A stretch of DNA of 36,161 nucleotides from Tyzzerella sp. UBA1042 (lineage in GTDB: Bacteria > Bacillota > Clostridia > Lachnospirales > Anaerotignaceae), in contig DCDZ01000057.1 in the NCBI GenBank assembly GCA_002316675.1, forward strand, positions 550-36,710, read 5' to 3'. The translations under genes and the position numbers were made by a program. Below, piece by piece: positions 15,458-22,986 of this stretch (its first letter is position 1; every line of letters begins with the position of its first letter). A model generated the notes under the pieces. That model was not told the DNA's origin and ran no database searches. It saw nothing but the letters and a program-made list of their open reading frames with translations.

Positions 15458-16657
15458 ATGAAATTATCTGACAGAGTACAAGCGATGCAGAATTCCCCTA
15501 TCAGAAAATTCAATCCTATGGCTGCGGAAGCAAAGGCAAAGGGAGCAAAAATTTACCATCTGAATATCGGTCAGCCTGATATTGTAACACCTTCCGTATT
15601 TTTGGAGGCGATCAAAGGCTTTGATCAGAAGGTTCTTGCTTATGCAGAATCTCCGGGACTTCCTGAATTGCAGGATGCCATTATTGATTACTTTAAAACC
15701 TTTAAAATGAGCTTGGAAAGAAAAGATATTTTAATTACCAACGGTGGTTCTGAAGCGCTCACTTTGGTATTCTTATCCTTAATTAACCCCGGCGATGAAG
15801 TTATTGTTGCTGAGCCCTATTACACAAATTATTTGACATTCATTCAGGCTGCTGACGGCATAATTAAGCCCGTTACTACATATGCAGAAGATGGATACAA
15901 ATACGCATATATGGACAGATTGGAAGCGGCAGTTACAGAAAAAACAAAAATGATTTCCATTGTAAACCCTGGCAATCCTACAGGTTGCATTCTCTCCAGA
16001 GAAGATATGAGAGTAATCTGCGATTTCGCAAAGAAGCATGACCTTTGGATTTTGGCGGATGAGGTTTACAGAGAATTCGTTTACGACGGCAGAGAAATGA
16101 CCTCCTTCGGTCAATATGAAGACGTGGCTGATCGCGTAATCATTGTTGATTCCATCTCCAAAAGATTCTCCGCTTGCGGTGCTCGTATCGGTTGCATGAT
16201 CTCCAAGAATGAAGAACTCATGAAAAACGTTATGAAAATTGCAATGGGTAGACTTTGCTGCCCTACTTTAGAAATGAGCGGCGCAGCTGCGTTGTATAGA
16301 TTGGATCCTTCCTTCTTTACAGAAGTTAGAGCGGAATATGAGAAAAGAAGAAATGTTTCCTATGAAGCATTGAAGAAAATCCCGGGTGTTATTTGCGAGA
16401 AGCCCGGCGGTGCTTTCTATATTACTTGCAAGCTTCCTGTTGAGAATGCGGAAGATTTGTTGGTATTCTTGCTGCAAGAATTTAGAGAAAACAACGAAAC
16501 CGTTATGTATGCTCCTGCGGAAGGCTTCTATGCAACACCGGGCATTGGCAAAAACGAGTTGCGTATTGCATATATCCTGAATGCAGAGGATATGGCAAGA
16601 GGTATTGAGCTGTTAGGCAAGGGTATTGCAGCTTATAAAGCTGCCGGCAACAAGTAA
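15458..16657 (+). CDS. PLP-dependent class I/II aminotransferase
   Basis: Transfers amino groups between amino acids and 2-oxo acids using pyridoxal phosphate. The 399-residue protein is of the AspC/alanine aminotransferase fold: NGGSEALTL (phosphate-binding start), NPGNPTG, LADEVYREFVYDG with the cofactor-binding Asp and Tyr, and SISKRFSACGARIG containing the Schiff-base lysine. C-terminal GAFYITCKLP and ELRIAYI, with the substrate-binding Arg, also fit. The exact substrate is not readable. Codon use is strongly biased, a sign of high expression, so it may serve amino-acid fermentation. It is monocistronic, with its own promoter and downstream hairpins. Confidence 0.92.
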   Translation: MKLSDRVQAMQNSPIRKFNPMAAEAKAKGAKIYHLNIGQPDIVTPSVFLEAIKGFDQKVLAYAESPGLPELQDAIIDYFKTFKMSLERKDILITNGGSEALTLVFLSLINPGDEVIVAEPYYTNYLTFIQAADGIIKPVTTYAEDGYKYAYMDRLEAAVTEKTKMISIVNPGNPTGCILSREDMRVICDFAKKHDLWILADEVYREFVYDGREMTSFGQYEDVADRVIIVDSISKRFSACGARIGCMISKNEELMKNVMKIAMGRLCCPTLEMSGAAALYRLDPSFFTEVRAEYEKRRNVSYEALKKIPGVICEKPGGAFYITCKLPVENAEDLLVFLLQEFRENNETVMYAPAEGFYATPGIGKNELRIAYILNAEDMARGIELLGKGIAAYKAAGNK

Positions 16658-16662
16658 AAAAT

Positions 16663-16722
16663 TATTTTTATAAAAATAACCCTTCGTGGGGTTCTTTGGG
16701 GGTGTCGGCGATGTCGGCACCC
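16663..16722 (+). terminator. Hairpins after the aminotransferase gene
   Basis: An A/T palindrome runs into AACCC-6-GGGTT-CTTT, then a second stem, GGGTGTCG/CGGCACCC (one wobble), at 16700-16722. The T-runs are short, so termination is plausible but not textbook. Confidence 0.45.
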
Positions 16723-16860
16723 TGTATTATTGCATTTTATGGAGCCAGTGATCGGGTTTTTTGTAGGCTATAAGTCTTGTTTGACAAGGTTTTCCTTCTA
16801 ATATGCATGAAATAGAAGAATCCCCCAGGATTTCTTTGTTTTGAGAACCAGAAATTTTGT

Positions 16861-16885
16861 CCCTGCATATACTTTAATAGCAGGG
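16861..16885 (+). promoter_or_regulatory. Hairpin that covers a ribosome site
   Basis: CCCTGC (16861-16866) pairs with GCAGGG (16880-16885) around a 13-base loop. The 3' arm is the ribosome binding site of the following gene, so the stem could hold back its translation. Confidence 0.4.
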
Positions 16886-16895
16886 GGTGATGGGA

Positions 16896-17378
16896 GTGAG
16901 TTCCATCGGGGTATATTTAACCATAGAAAACGAAGAAGCACTTTCCCAATGCTTGGCCTATATCAAACCTTTGGCAGAATCCATTATCCTTTTGGATCAG
17001 AGTGAGGTGGCTGCGGAGCAAAGAGCACACCGCACCAGGGAGCTGTTAAGCCGTTTACGGGGAACTGAAATTGATGAGGAAGGATTTCAGCTATTACTGG
17101 CCTGCGGGGAAGAAGAGGCACCTTCTTTAACGGTCTGTACCGGATTAGGGGAATACTTTTATAAAAAGGGTGCTTGGAGACAGGCTATTTTTTGGTTTGA
17201 AAATGCTTTGCGGTTAGAGGGCGGTGAAACCAGCTTCGTTTGCTTGCGTTTAGGCACCAGCTATGGCGAGCTTGGCCTATGGGAAACAGCGGCCACTTAT
17301 ATGAAACTGGCGGAAATTTTTGAGAATAATCGCCTAGCGCAATTAAAGGAAAGAGAGGAAAGGTTTCAGGATTCGTAA
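16896..17378 (+). CDS. TPR protein with vestigial glycosyltransferase-like start
   Basis: Function unknown. The 160-residue product begins with a stretch (IGVYLTIENEEALSQCLAYI, then IILLDQ) that resembles the first strand and helix of family 2 glycosyltransferases, where the consensus is MIVKNEE...CL...DEIIVVD, but the sugar-nucleotide DxD region is absent. The rest forms two TPR-like repeats: GEYFYKKGAWRQAIFWFENA (about 95-115) and LGTSYGELGLWETAATYMKL. That matches the tail of clostridial GT2-TPR proteins, so this may be a shrunken descendant with a protein-binding role. GTG 16896 is chosen, 8 bases after AGGGGG; ATG 16890 is too close. Confidence 0.6.
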   Translation: MSSIGVYLTIENEEALSQCLAYIKPLAESIILLDQSEVAAEQRAHRTRELLSRLRGTEIDEEGFQLLLACGEEEAPSLTVCTGLGEYFYKKGAWRQAIFWFENALRLEGGETSFVCLRLGTSYGELGLWETAATYMKLAEIFENNRLAQLKEREERFQDS

Positions 17379-17404
17379 TTTTGAGAAAAGGAAGCATAGG
17401 ATAT

Positions 17405-17437
17405 AAAAAACCACCAATTTATTTTTGGTGGTTTTTT
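17405..17437. terminator. Bidirectional terminator between convergent genes
   Basis: AAAAAACCACCA and TGGTGGTTTTTT form a 12-bp perfect stem with a nine-base loop. It can end transcripts from both sides and lies between the TPR gene and asnA. Confidence 0.88.
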
Positions 17438-17506
17438 GCGTGTGATTATGTGAAGGCCATCCTACTGCATAAAATTCGGTGTTTGCTTCAAGACCGTATT
17501 ATTTGA

Positions 17507-18514
17507 TTATAAAAGCACAATCCCTGCACCTTCGCAAGAATCAATGGTTTCCTGATCCCAAATGGAGGATTGTACCTCGCCGATATGTGCTTTTCCTAAA
17601 AGGAGCATACACAGACGTGACTGACCGATGCCGCCGCCGATGGTATCGGGAAGCTGACCATCCAAAAGCATTTTGTGAAAAGGAAGGACACGGCGCTCAT
17701 CGCAGTTTGCCTTTTTCAGCTGTTCATCCATTGCTGTGGCATCCACGCGAATACCCATGGAGGAAATCTCAAAGGCACAGTCTAAAACGGGGTTATAGAA
17801 CAAAATATCACCGTTTAATTTCCAGTCATCATAGTCGGGCGCCCGCCCGTCATGGGGTTTGCCGGAGCGCAAAACATCGCCGATCTGCATAATGAAAATG
17901 GTTTTGTGCTCTTTTGCAAAAGCATTTTCTCTTTCCTTTGGTGTAAGAGCAGGATATTTATCCTCCAGCTCTTGAGAAGTAATGAAGGCTACTTCCCTGC
18001 AAAGCTCAGTTGTGATGCGGGGGTATTTCTTTTTGATTACCTCCAGGGTATCACAAATGCTGGTTACAATGCTTTGTACGGTATGCTTTAATTCCTCTAG
18101 AGTTCTTTCCTCGGGTGTAATGACCTTTTCCCAATCCCACTGGTCAACATAAATGGAATGAAGGTTATCCAAAACCTCATCCCTGCGGATGGCATTCATA
18201 TTTGTATAAATCCCTTTGCCGGGACGGAAATCATAGCGGTGTAGGGCCATACGCTTCCATTTCGCCAAGGAATGCACAACTTCGGCAGTTACGCCCGTTG
18301 CAGGCACTTCAAAGCTCACAGGCCGCTCTACGCCGTTCAGATTATCATTCAAGCCCGTTGCGGAGTCAACAAAAAGAGGGGCAGACACTCTTTTTAAATT
18401 TAAATTTCGCATAAGACATTCTTCAAAGGTGTTGTGAATTAAACCGATTGCATTTTGTGTTTCATATAAAGTAAGGGTGGAGTTGTAGCCCTTAGGAATA
18501 AATGTTTTACTCAT
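17507..18514 (-). CDS. asnA: Aspartate-ammonia ligase (asparagine synthetase A)
   Basis: Makes asparagine from aspartate, ammonia and ATP in the cytosol. The 335-residue product matches AsnA over its length, a class II tRNA-synthetase-like fold: RVSAPLFVDSATGLNDNLNG near the N-terminus, YTNMNAIRRDE, SIYVDQWDWEKVI, and the C-terminal TIGGGIGQSRLCMLLLGKAHIGEVQ with the ATP-binding arginine. Starts at ATG 18514 with a GAGGA site. It stands alone on the minus strand, with its own promoter at 18552-18580 and no T-box visible. Confidence 0.97.
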   Translation of the reverse strand: MSKTFIPKGYNSTLTLYETQNAIGLIHNTFEECLMRNLNLKRVSAPLFVDSATGLNDNLNGVERPVSFEVPATGVTAEVVHSLAKWKRMALHRYDFRPGKGIYTNMNAIRRDEVLDNLHSIYVDQWDWEKVITPEERTLEELKHTVQSIVTSICDTLEVIKKKYPRITTELCREVAFITSQELEDKYPALTPKERENAFAKEHKTIFIMQIGDVLRSGKPHDGRAPDYDDWKLNGDILFYNPVLDCAFEISSMGIRVDATAMDEQLKKANCDERRVLPFHKMLLDGQLPDTIGGGIGQSRLCMLLLGKAHIGEVQSSIWDQETIDSCEGAGIVLL

Positions 18515-18551
18515 AAAATAATCCTCATTTCCTAGTATTTATACTTATTTT

Positions 18552-18580
18552 AGAATAACACAGGCGTATGGTAAATTCAA
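18552..18580 (-). promoter_or_regulatory. asnA: Promoter of asnA
   Basis: On the minus strand TTGAAT (18575-18580) and TATTCT (18552-18557) are 17 bases apart, 38 bases before the start codon. Confidence 0.75.
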
Positions 18581-18804
18581 GTGCAGAGGAAATGCAGAAG
18601 GCGGAAAATTCTAAGGCTTCCCATGCTTTGTGAAAAATGAGAAAAATATAGAGAAAAGTTTCGTAAAAAAGAAGGAAAACGAATAATTACAGCGAATTAT
18701 TATTAAATAATAATCATATCGTGCTGCTTTTTGGAAGATTTTTTTCAACCTCTCAAACAAAGCATGAAATTTTTGCTGAAATGGGAAAAGTATTAGGGAG
18801 CATA
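18581..18804. other. Spacer between divergent asnA and fprA promoters
   Basis: About 220 bases without an ORF of note. It contains one near-perfect AT-rich inverted repeat, ATTATTATT-A-AATAATAAT (18696-18714), of the size of a Fur-family repressor site. It lies about 90 bases upstream of the presumed fprA -35, so its relevance is uncertain. Confidence 0.4.
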
Positions 18805-18833
18805 TTGACAAGCTTACCTTTTTGATTCATCAT
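18805..18833 (+). promoter_or_regulatory. fprA: Likely promoter of the flavodiiron gene
   Basis: A perfect TTGACA (18805-18810) is followed after 17 bases by CATCAT, a weak -10. The strong -35 makes an activated or otherwise helped promoter plausible. Confidence 0.45.
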
Positions 18834-18916
18834 AAAACAAAAGAAGCTTTTGAACGTAAAAATATATAAGAAAAAGATACTTTTGATGACCACTATAGAC
18901 GGAAAGGGGAAAATAT

Positions 18917-20122
18917 ATGCATTGTTTAAAGAAAATTACTGAGGATTTGACTTGGGTTGGAGGAAATGACCGCCGGTTGGCCATGTTCGAAGGCGTATAT
19001 TCTGTGCCCGATGGAGTTTCTTATAATTCCTATGTTATGCTGGACGAAAAAACCGTTCTTTTTGATACAGTGGACAGGGCGGTCAGCAGAGTTTTTTTTG
19101 AAAACTTATCTGAGGTCTTGGGAGAAAGAACGCTGGATTATCTGGTGGTTCATCATATGGAGCCAGACCATTCCTTTACATTGGAGGAAGTGGTACTGCG
19201 GTATCCCAACGTGAAGATTATTTGTAACGCCAAGATCGTAACGATGATTAAGCAATTTTTTGATTTTGATATTGACTCTCGTGCCATTGTTGTAAAAGAG
19301 GGAGATGTCATTTCTACAGGAAGGCACCAACTGACATTTTATATGGCGCCCATGGTGCATTGGCCGGAGGTCATGATGACCTATGATACCGCCGATGGTA
19401 TTTTATTTTCTGCTGATGCTTTTGGTTGCTTTGGCGCACTAAACGGTGCTATTTTTGCCGATGAGGTAAATTTTGAGCAAAACTATATGGATGAAGCAAG
19501 AAGGTATTATGCCAACATTATTGGGAAATATGGGCCCCAGGTGCAGGCAATCTTAAAAAAGATTTCGGCTTTGGAAATCCGTTTGTTATGCCCCTTACAT
19601 GGGTTTGTCTGGAGAAAAGATATCGAAAAATATGTGGAAAAATACGATAAATGGAGCACTTATACGCCCGAAGAAGAGGGCGTGGTGATTGCATACGCTT
19701 CCATCTATGGGAATACGGAAAATGCAGCGGAAATTCTTGCAGCCCGTTTATGGGACAGAGGAATTAAGGCAATGATGTTTGATGTTTCCGTCACCCATGC
19801 ATCGGAAATTATGACGGCTGCATTTCGTTACAGCCATTTAGTATTTGCTTCCACTACCTATAACAATGGGATTTTTGTTAGTATGGAGGCATTGATATTT
19901 GATATTGTGGCACATAATCTGCAAAAACGTACGGTGGCTGTGATTGAGAATGGTTCTTGGGCGCCGGCCAGTGATAAATTAATGCGGGCTGAACTTGGAA
20001 AATGCAAGAATTTTAATATTTTAGAAAATAAGCTCAGCATCAAGTCTTCCATGAAAAAAAGCCAATTGGCAGAGCTGGAGGCTTTGGTGCAGGCCATAGC
20101 AGAAACCATGGAGAAAAAATAG
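18917..20122 (+). CDS. fprA: Flavodiiron protein (oxygen/NO reductase, FprA type)
   Basis: Reduces O2 to water (or NO to N2O) in the cytosol of anaerobes, usually with electrons from rubredoxin. In the 401-residue protein an N-terminal metallo-beta-lactamase domain carries the full diiron ligand set: H80, E82, D84, H85, H148, D167 and H228. The C-terminal flavodoxin domain begins at about 255 with the FMN loop ASIYGNTENA. This is the two-domain class A form. The start has a GAAAGGGG-type site. The nitroreductase-like and rubredoxin genes downstream form a plausible redox partner set. Confidence 0.96.
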   Translation: MHCLKKITEDLTWVGGNDRRLAMFEGVYSVPDGVSYNSYVMLDEKTVLFDTVDRAVSRVFFENLSEVLGERTLDYLVVHHMEPDHSFTLEEVVLRYPNVKIICNAKIVTMIKQFFDFDIDSRAIVVKEGDVISTGRHQLTFYMAPMVHWPEVMMTYDTADGILFSADAFGCFGALNGAIFADEVNFEQNYMDEARRYYANIIGKYGPQVQAILKKISALEIRLLCPLHGFVWRKDIEKYVEKYDKWSTYTPEEEGVVIAYASIYGNTENAAEILAARLWDRGIKAMMFDVSVTHASEIMTAAFRYSHLVFASTTYNNGIFVSMEALIFDIVAHNLQKRTVAVIENGSWAPASDKLMRAELGKCKNFNILENKLSIKSSMKKSQLAELEALVQAIAETMEKK

Positions 20123-20141
20123 ACCTGCTAGGATATGATTG

Positions 20142-20216
20142 GAGGGGACTTGAATTTTAAAGTCAAGTTTCCTCACTTATTACAATTCTTCAAAAAGAGT
20201 GCATAGAGCTGCACTC
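20142..20216 (+). terminator. Two tandem hairpins after fprA
   Basis: The first stem is GAGGGGACTTGA (20142-20153) with TCAAGTTTCCTC (20163-20174), 12 pairs including two G-U. The second is GAGTGCA (20197-20203) with TGCACTC (20210-20216), perfect. Neither is followed by a strong T-run. They may terminate fprA or stabilise its 3' end. Confidence 0.45.
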
Positions 20217-20279
20217 CATCCAAGTGGAAAGGTTTTGCAAAAAAACTGATGGAGAAATGGGACAAAGTGCTAATTTTGT

Positions 20280-20308
20280 TTGTAAAATATTAGGCTATAT
20301 GATATAAT
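20280..20308 (+). promoter_or_regulatory. Promoter of the nitroreductase-like gene
   Basis: TTGTAA (20280-20285) and a perfect TATAAT (20303-20308) are 17 bases apart, with an extended TG before the -10. Confidence 0.8.
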
Positions 20309-20365
20309 AAAAGACGAATTTTGTAATGTGGAGTATAAATTATGCGTATATGAGGAGGGCTAGGT

Positions 20366-21184
20366 TTGAATTATCAAACTCTTATTTTGAACACAAAGTC
20401 CATAAGAGATTTCAAGAAGGATGCAGTAAAAAATATGGATTTAAAAGCAATTAAGGATTATGCAAATGACTGTAAAAAATTAGTTTCTTCTATCGAATTG
20501 GATATTAGAATTATGTCCAACAGCGAAGTTTATCTTCCCTTGGATGGCGTTGCAGGGTACAAGGGACATATGATTGACGCACCTGCCTATATTGTGCTGT
20601 TATCTGCGGTAGCACAGGGATACATTGAGAATGCCGGCTTCGTTGGACAAGAATTGATCTTGAAAGCCAAAGAAATCGGTGTGGATTCTTGTTGGATTAC
20701 CTTTTCTGACAGCAAAACTGTAAAAGAAAAACTGAATTTGGTTTCCGATAAAGAGGTTGCCGGAATCATCGCATTGGGCTTTGACCAAAACAAAGGAAAA
20801 GTGATCAATGGTTCTTTAAATCCTGCCTACAGACTTGGCTTGGAGGAAATTGTTTATTTGAACGAATGGGGCAAAGGTGCAGATAATACCACTTTGGAAG
20901 AAAGAGGTATTTTGGATGCATTTGCATTTGCAAGACTGGCACCCTCTGCTTGGAACAAACAGCCTTGGAGATTCTTAATTCACGGCGGCAGCGTAATTTT
21001 AGCAGTGAAAAAAGACGAAGAAGTTTATTCCTATGACGAAAAGATTGCAGCAGGCGTTATTATGCTGTTCTTCCAGGCAATTATTGACAGCACACTGTTT
21101 AGCTTAAGCTGGACTTTAGGCGCACCTGCCGGCGCTGTGGCAATTCCTGATGACTTTGAAGTAATTGGTTATTGTAATTTATAA
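20366..21184 (+). CDS. Nitroreductase family protein (TM1586 type)
   Basis: Probably an FMN-dependent NAD(P)H oxidoreductase; substrate unknown. The 272-residue protein is a fused two-lobe nitroreductase, as in Thermotoga TM1586: lobe one starts NTKSIRDFKKD and lobe two has ARLAPSAWNKQPWRFLI, the typical FMN-binding segment with the SxxNxQPW pattern. Both halves show the family's GxxxxN-type glycine turns. The start is a TTG at 20366 behind GAGGAGGGC; no better start lies nearby. Rubredoxin follows by about 120 bases and fprA precedes, so a role in oxygen or redox stress is inferred. Confidence 0.86.
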   Translation: MNYQTLILNTKSIRDFKKDAVKNMDLKAIKDYANDCKKLVSSIELDIRIMSNSEVYLPLDGVAGYKGHMIDAPAYIVLLSAVAQGYIENAGFVGQELILKAKEIGVDSCWITFSDSKTVKEKLNLVSDKEVAGIIALGFDQNKGKVINGSLNPAYRLGLEEIVYLNEWGKGADNTTLEERGILDAFAFARLAPSAWNKQPWRFLIHGGSVILAVKKDEEVYSYDEKIAAGVIMLFFQAIIDSTLFSLSWTLGAPAGAVAIPDDFEVIGYCNL

Positions 21185-21304
21185 TTTTCCTTGTATGGAT
21201 GCACCATAATATGGGAAGTATCTCAAGGAACGTATAAATTTGATAATAAACCAATCCCCAGAAGGGTTGGAGAAATTTATGAATGAAAAGGAGGATGATA
21301 TCAT

Positions 21305-21466
21305 ATGAAAAAGTATGAATGTACAGTATGTGGTTATATCTACGATCCTGAATTGGGCGATCCGGATAACGGTATTGCTCCTGGCACATCTTTTGAAAGC
21401 TTGCCCGATACTTGGGAGTGTCCGTTATGCGGCGTTGGCAAGGAAGACTTTGCAGTAAAAGAGTAA
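21305..21466 (+). CDS. Rubredoxin
   Basis: Small one-iron electron carrier of 53 residues in the cytosol. It has the two cysteine knuckles C6-x2-C9 (YECTVCGYIYD) and C39-x2-C42 (WECPLCGVGKEDF), with the conserved aromatic residues Y4, Y11, Y13 and W37 that pack the core. The ATG follows AAAAGGAGG with normal spacing. It is likely the electron donor for the flavodiiron protein upstream, as established for this protein pair in other anaerobes. A hairpin follows. Confidence 0.97.
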   Translation: MKKYECTVCGYIYDPELGDPDNGIAPGTSFESLPDTWECPLCGVGKEDFAVKE

Positions 21467-21492
21467 TTCGGTATTTTAATAAAGAGTATTCT

Positions 21493-21536
21493 ATAGCCCA
21501 AAGATATTTTGCATCATAAAAATATTTTTGGGCTAT
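21493..21536 (+). terminator. Hairpin after rubredoxin
   Basis: ATAGCCCAAA (21493-21502) pairs with TTTGGGCTAT (21527-21536), with further internal A/T pairing. Only a short T-rich tail follows, so it may be a terminator of moderate strength. Confidence 0.5.
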
Positions 21537-21540
21537 TACT

Positions 21541-21694
21541 GTGTTAGGGCAAAAAATGAGTACAGGAAAAACAAAGTGTACTGCAAAGCAGGATATCACC
21601 GACATAGATTTGGCTTCGCCTTTCGGCGGTATCTAGGACAGTATCCGAAGGGGAGTGCCTAATATTCCTCAAGCTTAGGCCGCCCCTTGATATT
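21541..21694. other. Unassigned GC-richer spacer between rubredoxin and znuA
   Basis: No credible ORF. The stretch at about 21608-21688 is noticeably GC-richer than its surroundings, with several short pairable motifs such as GGCTTCGCC and CGCCTTTCGGCGG (21616-21630 region) and a later GGGGAGTGCC/GGCCGCCCC segment. It could be a dispersed repeat or a small RNA; I do not recognise it. Confidence 0.35.
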
Positions 21695-21730
21695 AAAAAA
21701 GCCGTTTACGAAAATGAATTCGTAAACGAC
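21695..21730 (-). terminator. Terminator of znuA
   Basis: On the minus strand CGTTTACGAA and TTCGTAAACG (21703-21728) form a perfect 10-bp stem with a six-base loop, followed by GGC and a T-run. Confidence 0.85.
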
Positions 21731-21812
21731 CTTTGTTTTCATACAGCATAGGTATACGTTTGTAACGTATAGGTTCCATTTTCTCCATTGCACATATTTG
21801 AATGTGTGGGAA

Positions 21813-22835
21813 TTACTTATTCAAGCTATCATAAATTTTAGATAAATTGCTTTCCATCCGCTCCAGATAAGTCATATCATCCTGAGCACTTTCGATGGTA
21901 TAAATGGTTTCTACCTTTGCGCCGACTTCATTTGCCAAGGTTTCGGAAACCTCCGGACTTGCCAGCTCTTCAGCGAAAATTGTGGTCACCTGATTGGTTT
22001 TGCAGTATTCCACCAAGTTGGCCAATTGCTGTGCACTGGGCTCACCCTCTGCAAAGGTATCCGACACGCTGTTTTGCTCTAACCCAAAGTCCCGACAGAG
22101 ATAGGCAAATGCCGCATGGCCCGTTACAAAGCTTTTGTTTGATACAGATTGGAATTTTTCACTGTACTCGTTATAAAGGGTTTCTAACTGCTCAATAAAT
22201 TCAGCGCAGTTTTGCTCATAATAGTCTTTATTTGAAGGATCCGCTTGCACAAGCCCGTCTTTGACATTCGTTGCTGCGGTTTGTGCGCCCTTGAGGCTCA
22301 GCCACAAATGAGGGTCGTACTTTCCGTGATGGTGGTGACCTTCATCTTCGTGCTCTTCGCCTTCATGTTCTTCGCCTTCATGTTCTTCGTCCTCGTGTTC
22401 TTCGCCTTCGTGGTCGTCATCTTCATGCTCATTTTCGATGATGTCGGCGCCTTTGGAGGCTTCCACAACAAATAAATCTTCGGTATTCACAGCAGTGAGT
22501 GCTTCCTCAGCCCATTCGTCCATTCCCAGGCCGTTGTAAACAAAAAGTGCAGAGGTGCTTAGGTTTGCCAAATCCTGTGCCTTAGGTTCAAAATCGTGGG
22601 CTTCCGTACCGGCAGGTATAATTGTTGTGATTTCTACCTTGTCTTTTCCCACGGCGGCAACAAATTCTTTCATTGCATCAAAGGTAACAGAAACCTGAAG
22701 CTTCTCAGTGTTTTGCTCATCGGCTTCAGCACTATTTTCTCCTGATGCATTTGCCGGTTCTGAATTACCGCCGCAAGCGGAAAAGCTTGTGAGGACCATC
22801 AAACACAGCAGCATAACAGACCATTTTTTTAACAT
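21813..22835 (-). CDS. znuA: Zinc ABC transporter substrate-binding lipoprotein
   Basis: Captures Zn2+ outside the membrane and hands it to ZnuB. The 340-residue protein has a lipoprotein signal (MLKKWSVMLLCLMVLTSFSAC, lipid-modified cysteine C21; F at -3 is slightly atypical), then the cluster A-I fold with three expected zinc-binding histidines: H80 in GTEAHDFEP, H176 in YDPHLWLS and H240 in VTGHAAF. Between them lies an acidic His-rich loop, about 137-170, ending GHHHHG, typical of zinc-specific members. That loop is built from near-identical 15-base repeats. An AGGAGGT site precedes the ATG. It diverges from znuCB under a shared palindromic operator. Confidence 0.96.
   Translation of the reverse strand: MLKKWSVMLLCLMVLTSFSACGGNSEPANASGENSAEADEQNTEKLQVSVTFDAMKEFVAAVGKDKVEITTIIPAGTEAHDFEPKAQDLANLSTSALFVYNGLGMDEWAEEALTAVNTEDLFVVEASKGADIIENEHEDDDHEGEEHEDEEHEGEEHEGEEHEDEGHHHHGKYDPHLWLSLKGAQTAATNVKDGLVQADPSNKDYYEQNCAEFIEQLETLYNEYSEKFQSVSNKSFVTGHAAFAYLCRDFGLEQNSVSDTFAEGEPSAQQLANLVEYCKTNQVTTIFAEELASPEVSETLANEVGAKVETIYTIESAQDDMTYLERMESNLSKIYDSLNK
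22331..22430 (-). repeat. znuA: 15-base tandem repeats in the znuA His-rich loop
   Basis: Units close to TTCTTCGCCTTCATG (plus-strand reading) recur five or six times and encode EHEGE/EHEDE units. They stay in frame, so gain or loss of a unit changes only the number of metal-binding histidines. Confidence 0.8.
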
Positions 22836-22893
22836 TATATCAACCTCCTAAAAAATTATACTTGCAAATGCTTCCTATTTTTAACTATAATAC

Positions 22894-22922
22894 AGAATAG
22901 TTGATTAGCATACTTTTGTCAA
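22894..22922 (-). promoter_or_regulatory. znuA: Promoter of znuA
   Basis: On the minus strand a perfect TTGACA (22917-22922) and TATTCT (22894-22899) are 17 bases apart. The -35 lies one base from the palindrome at 22924-22944, and a further half-site falls in the leader. Confidence 0.85.
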
Positions 22923-22923
22923 G

Positions 22924-22944
22924 TGCAAATGCGTCGCATTTGCA
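22924..22944. promoter_or_regulatory. Probable zinc-repressor operator
   Basis: TGCAAATGC, GTC, GCATTTGCA is a perfect 9-3-9 palindrome between the divergent znuA and znuC promoters. It overlaps the znuC -35 and abuts the znuA -35. A single copy of the arm, TTGCAAATGC, recurs at 22862-22871 inside the znuA leader. A Fur-family zinc repressor (Zur) is the obvious candidate; the regulator is not in the window. Confidence 0.75.
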
Positions 22945-22968
22945 AATAATTGAGTTTCAAATTATAAC
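22940..22968 (+). promoter_or_regulatory. znuC: Promoter of znuCB
   Basis: TTGCAA (22940-22945) and TATAAC (22963-22968) are 17 bases apart. The -35 lies within the right arm of the palindrome, so a bound repressor would block it. Confidence 0.75.
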
Positions 22969-22986
22969 AAAAAAGGAGTACTGTTT

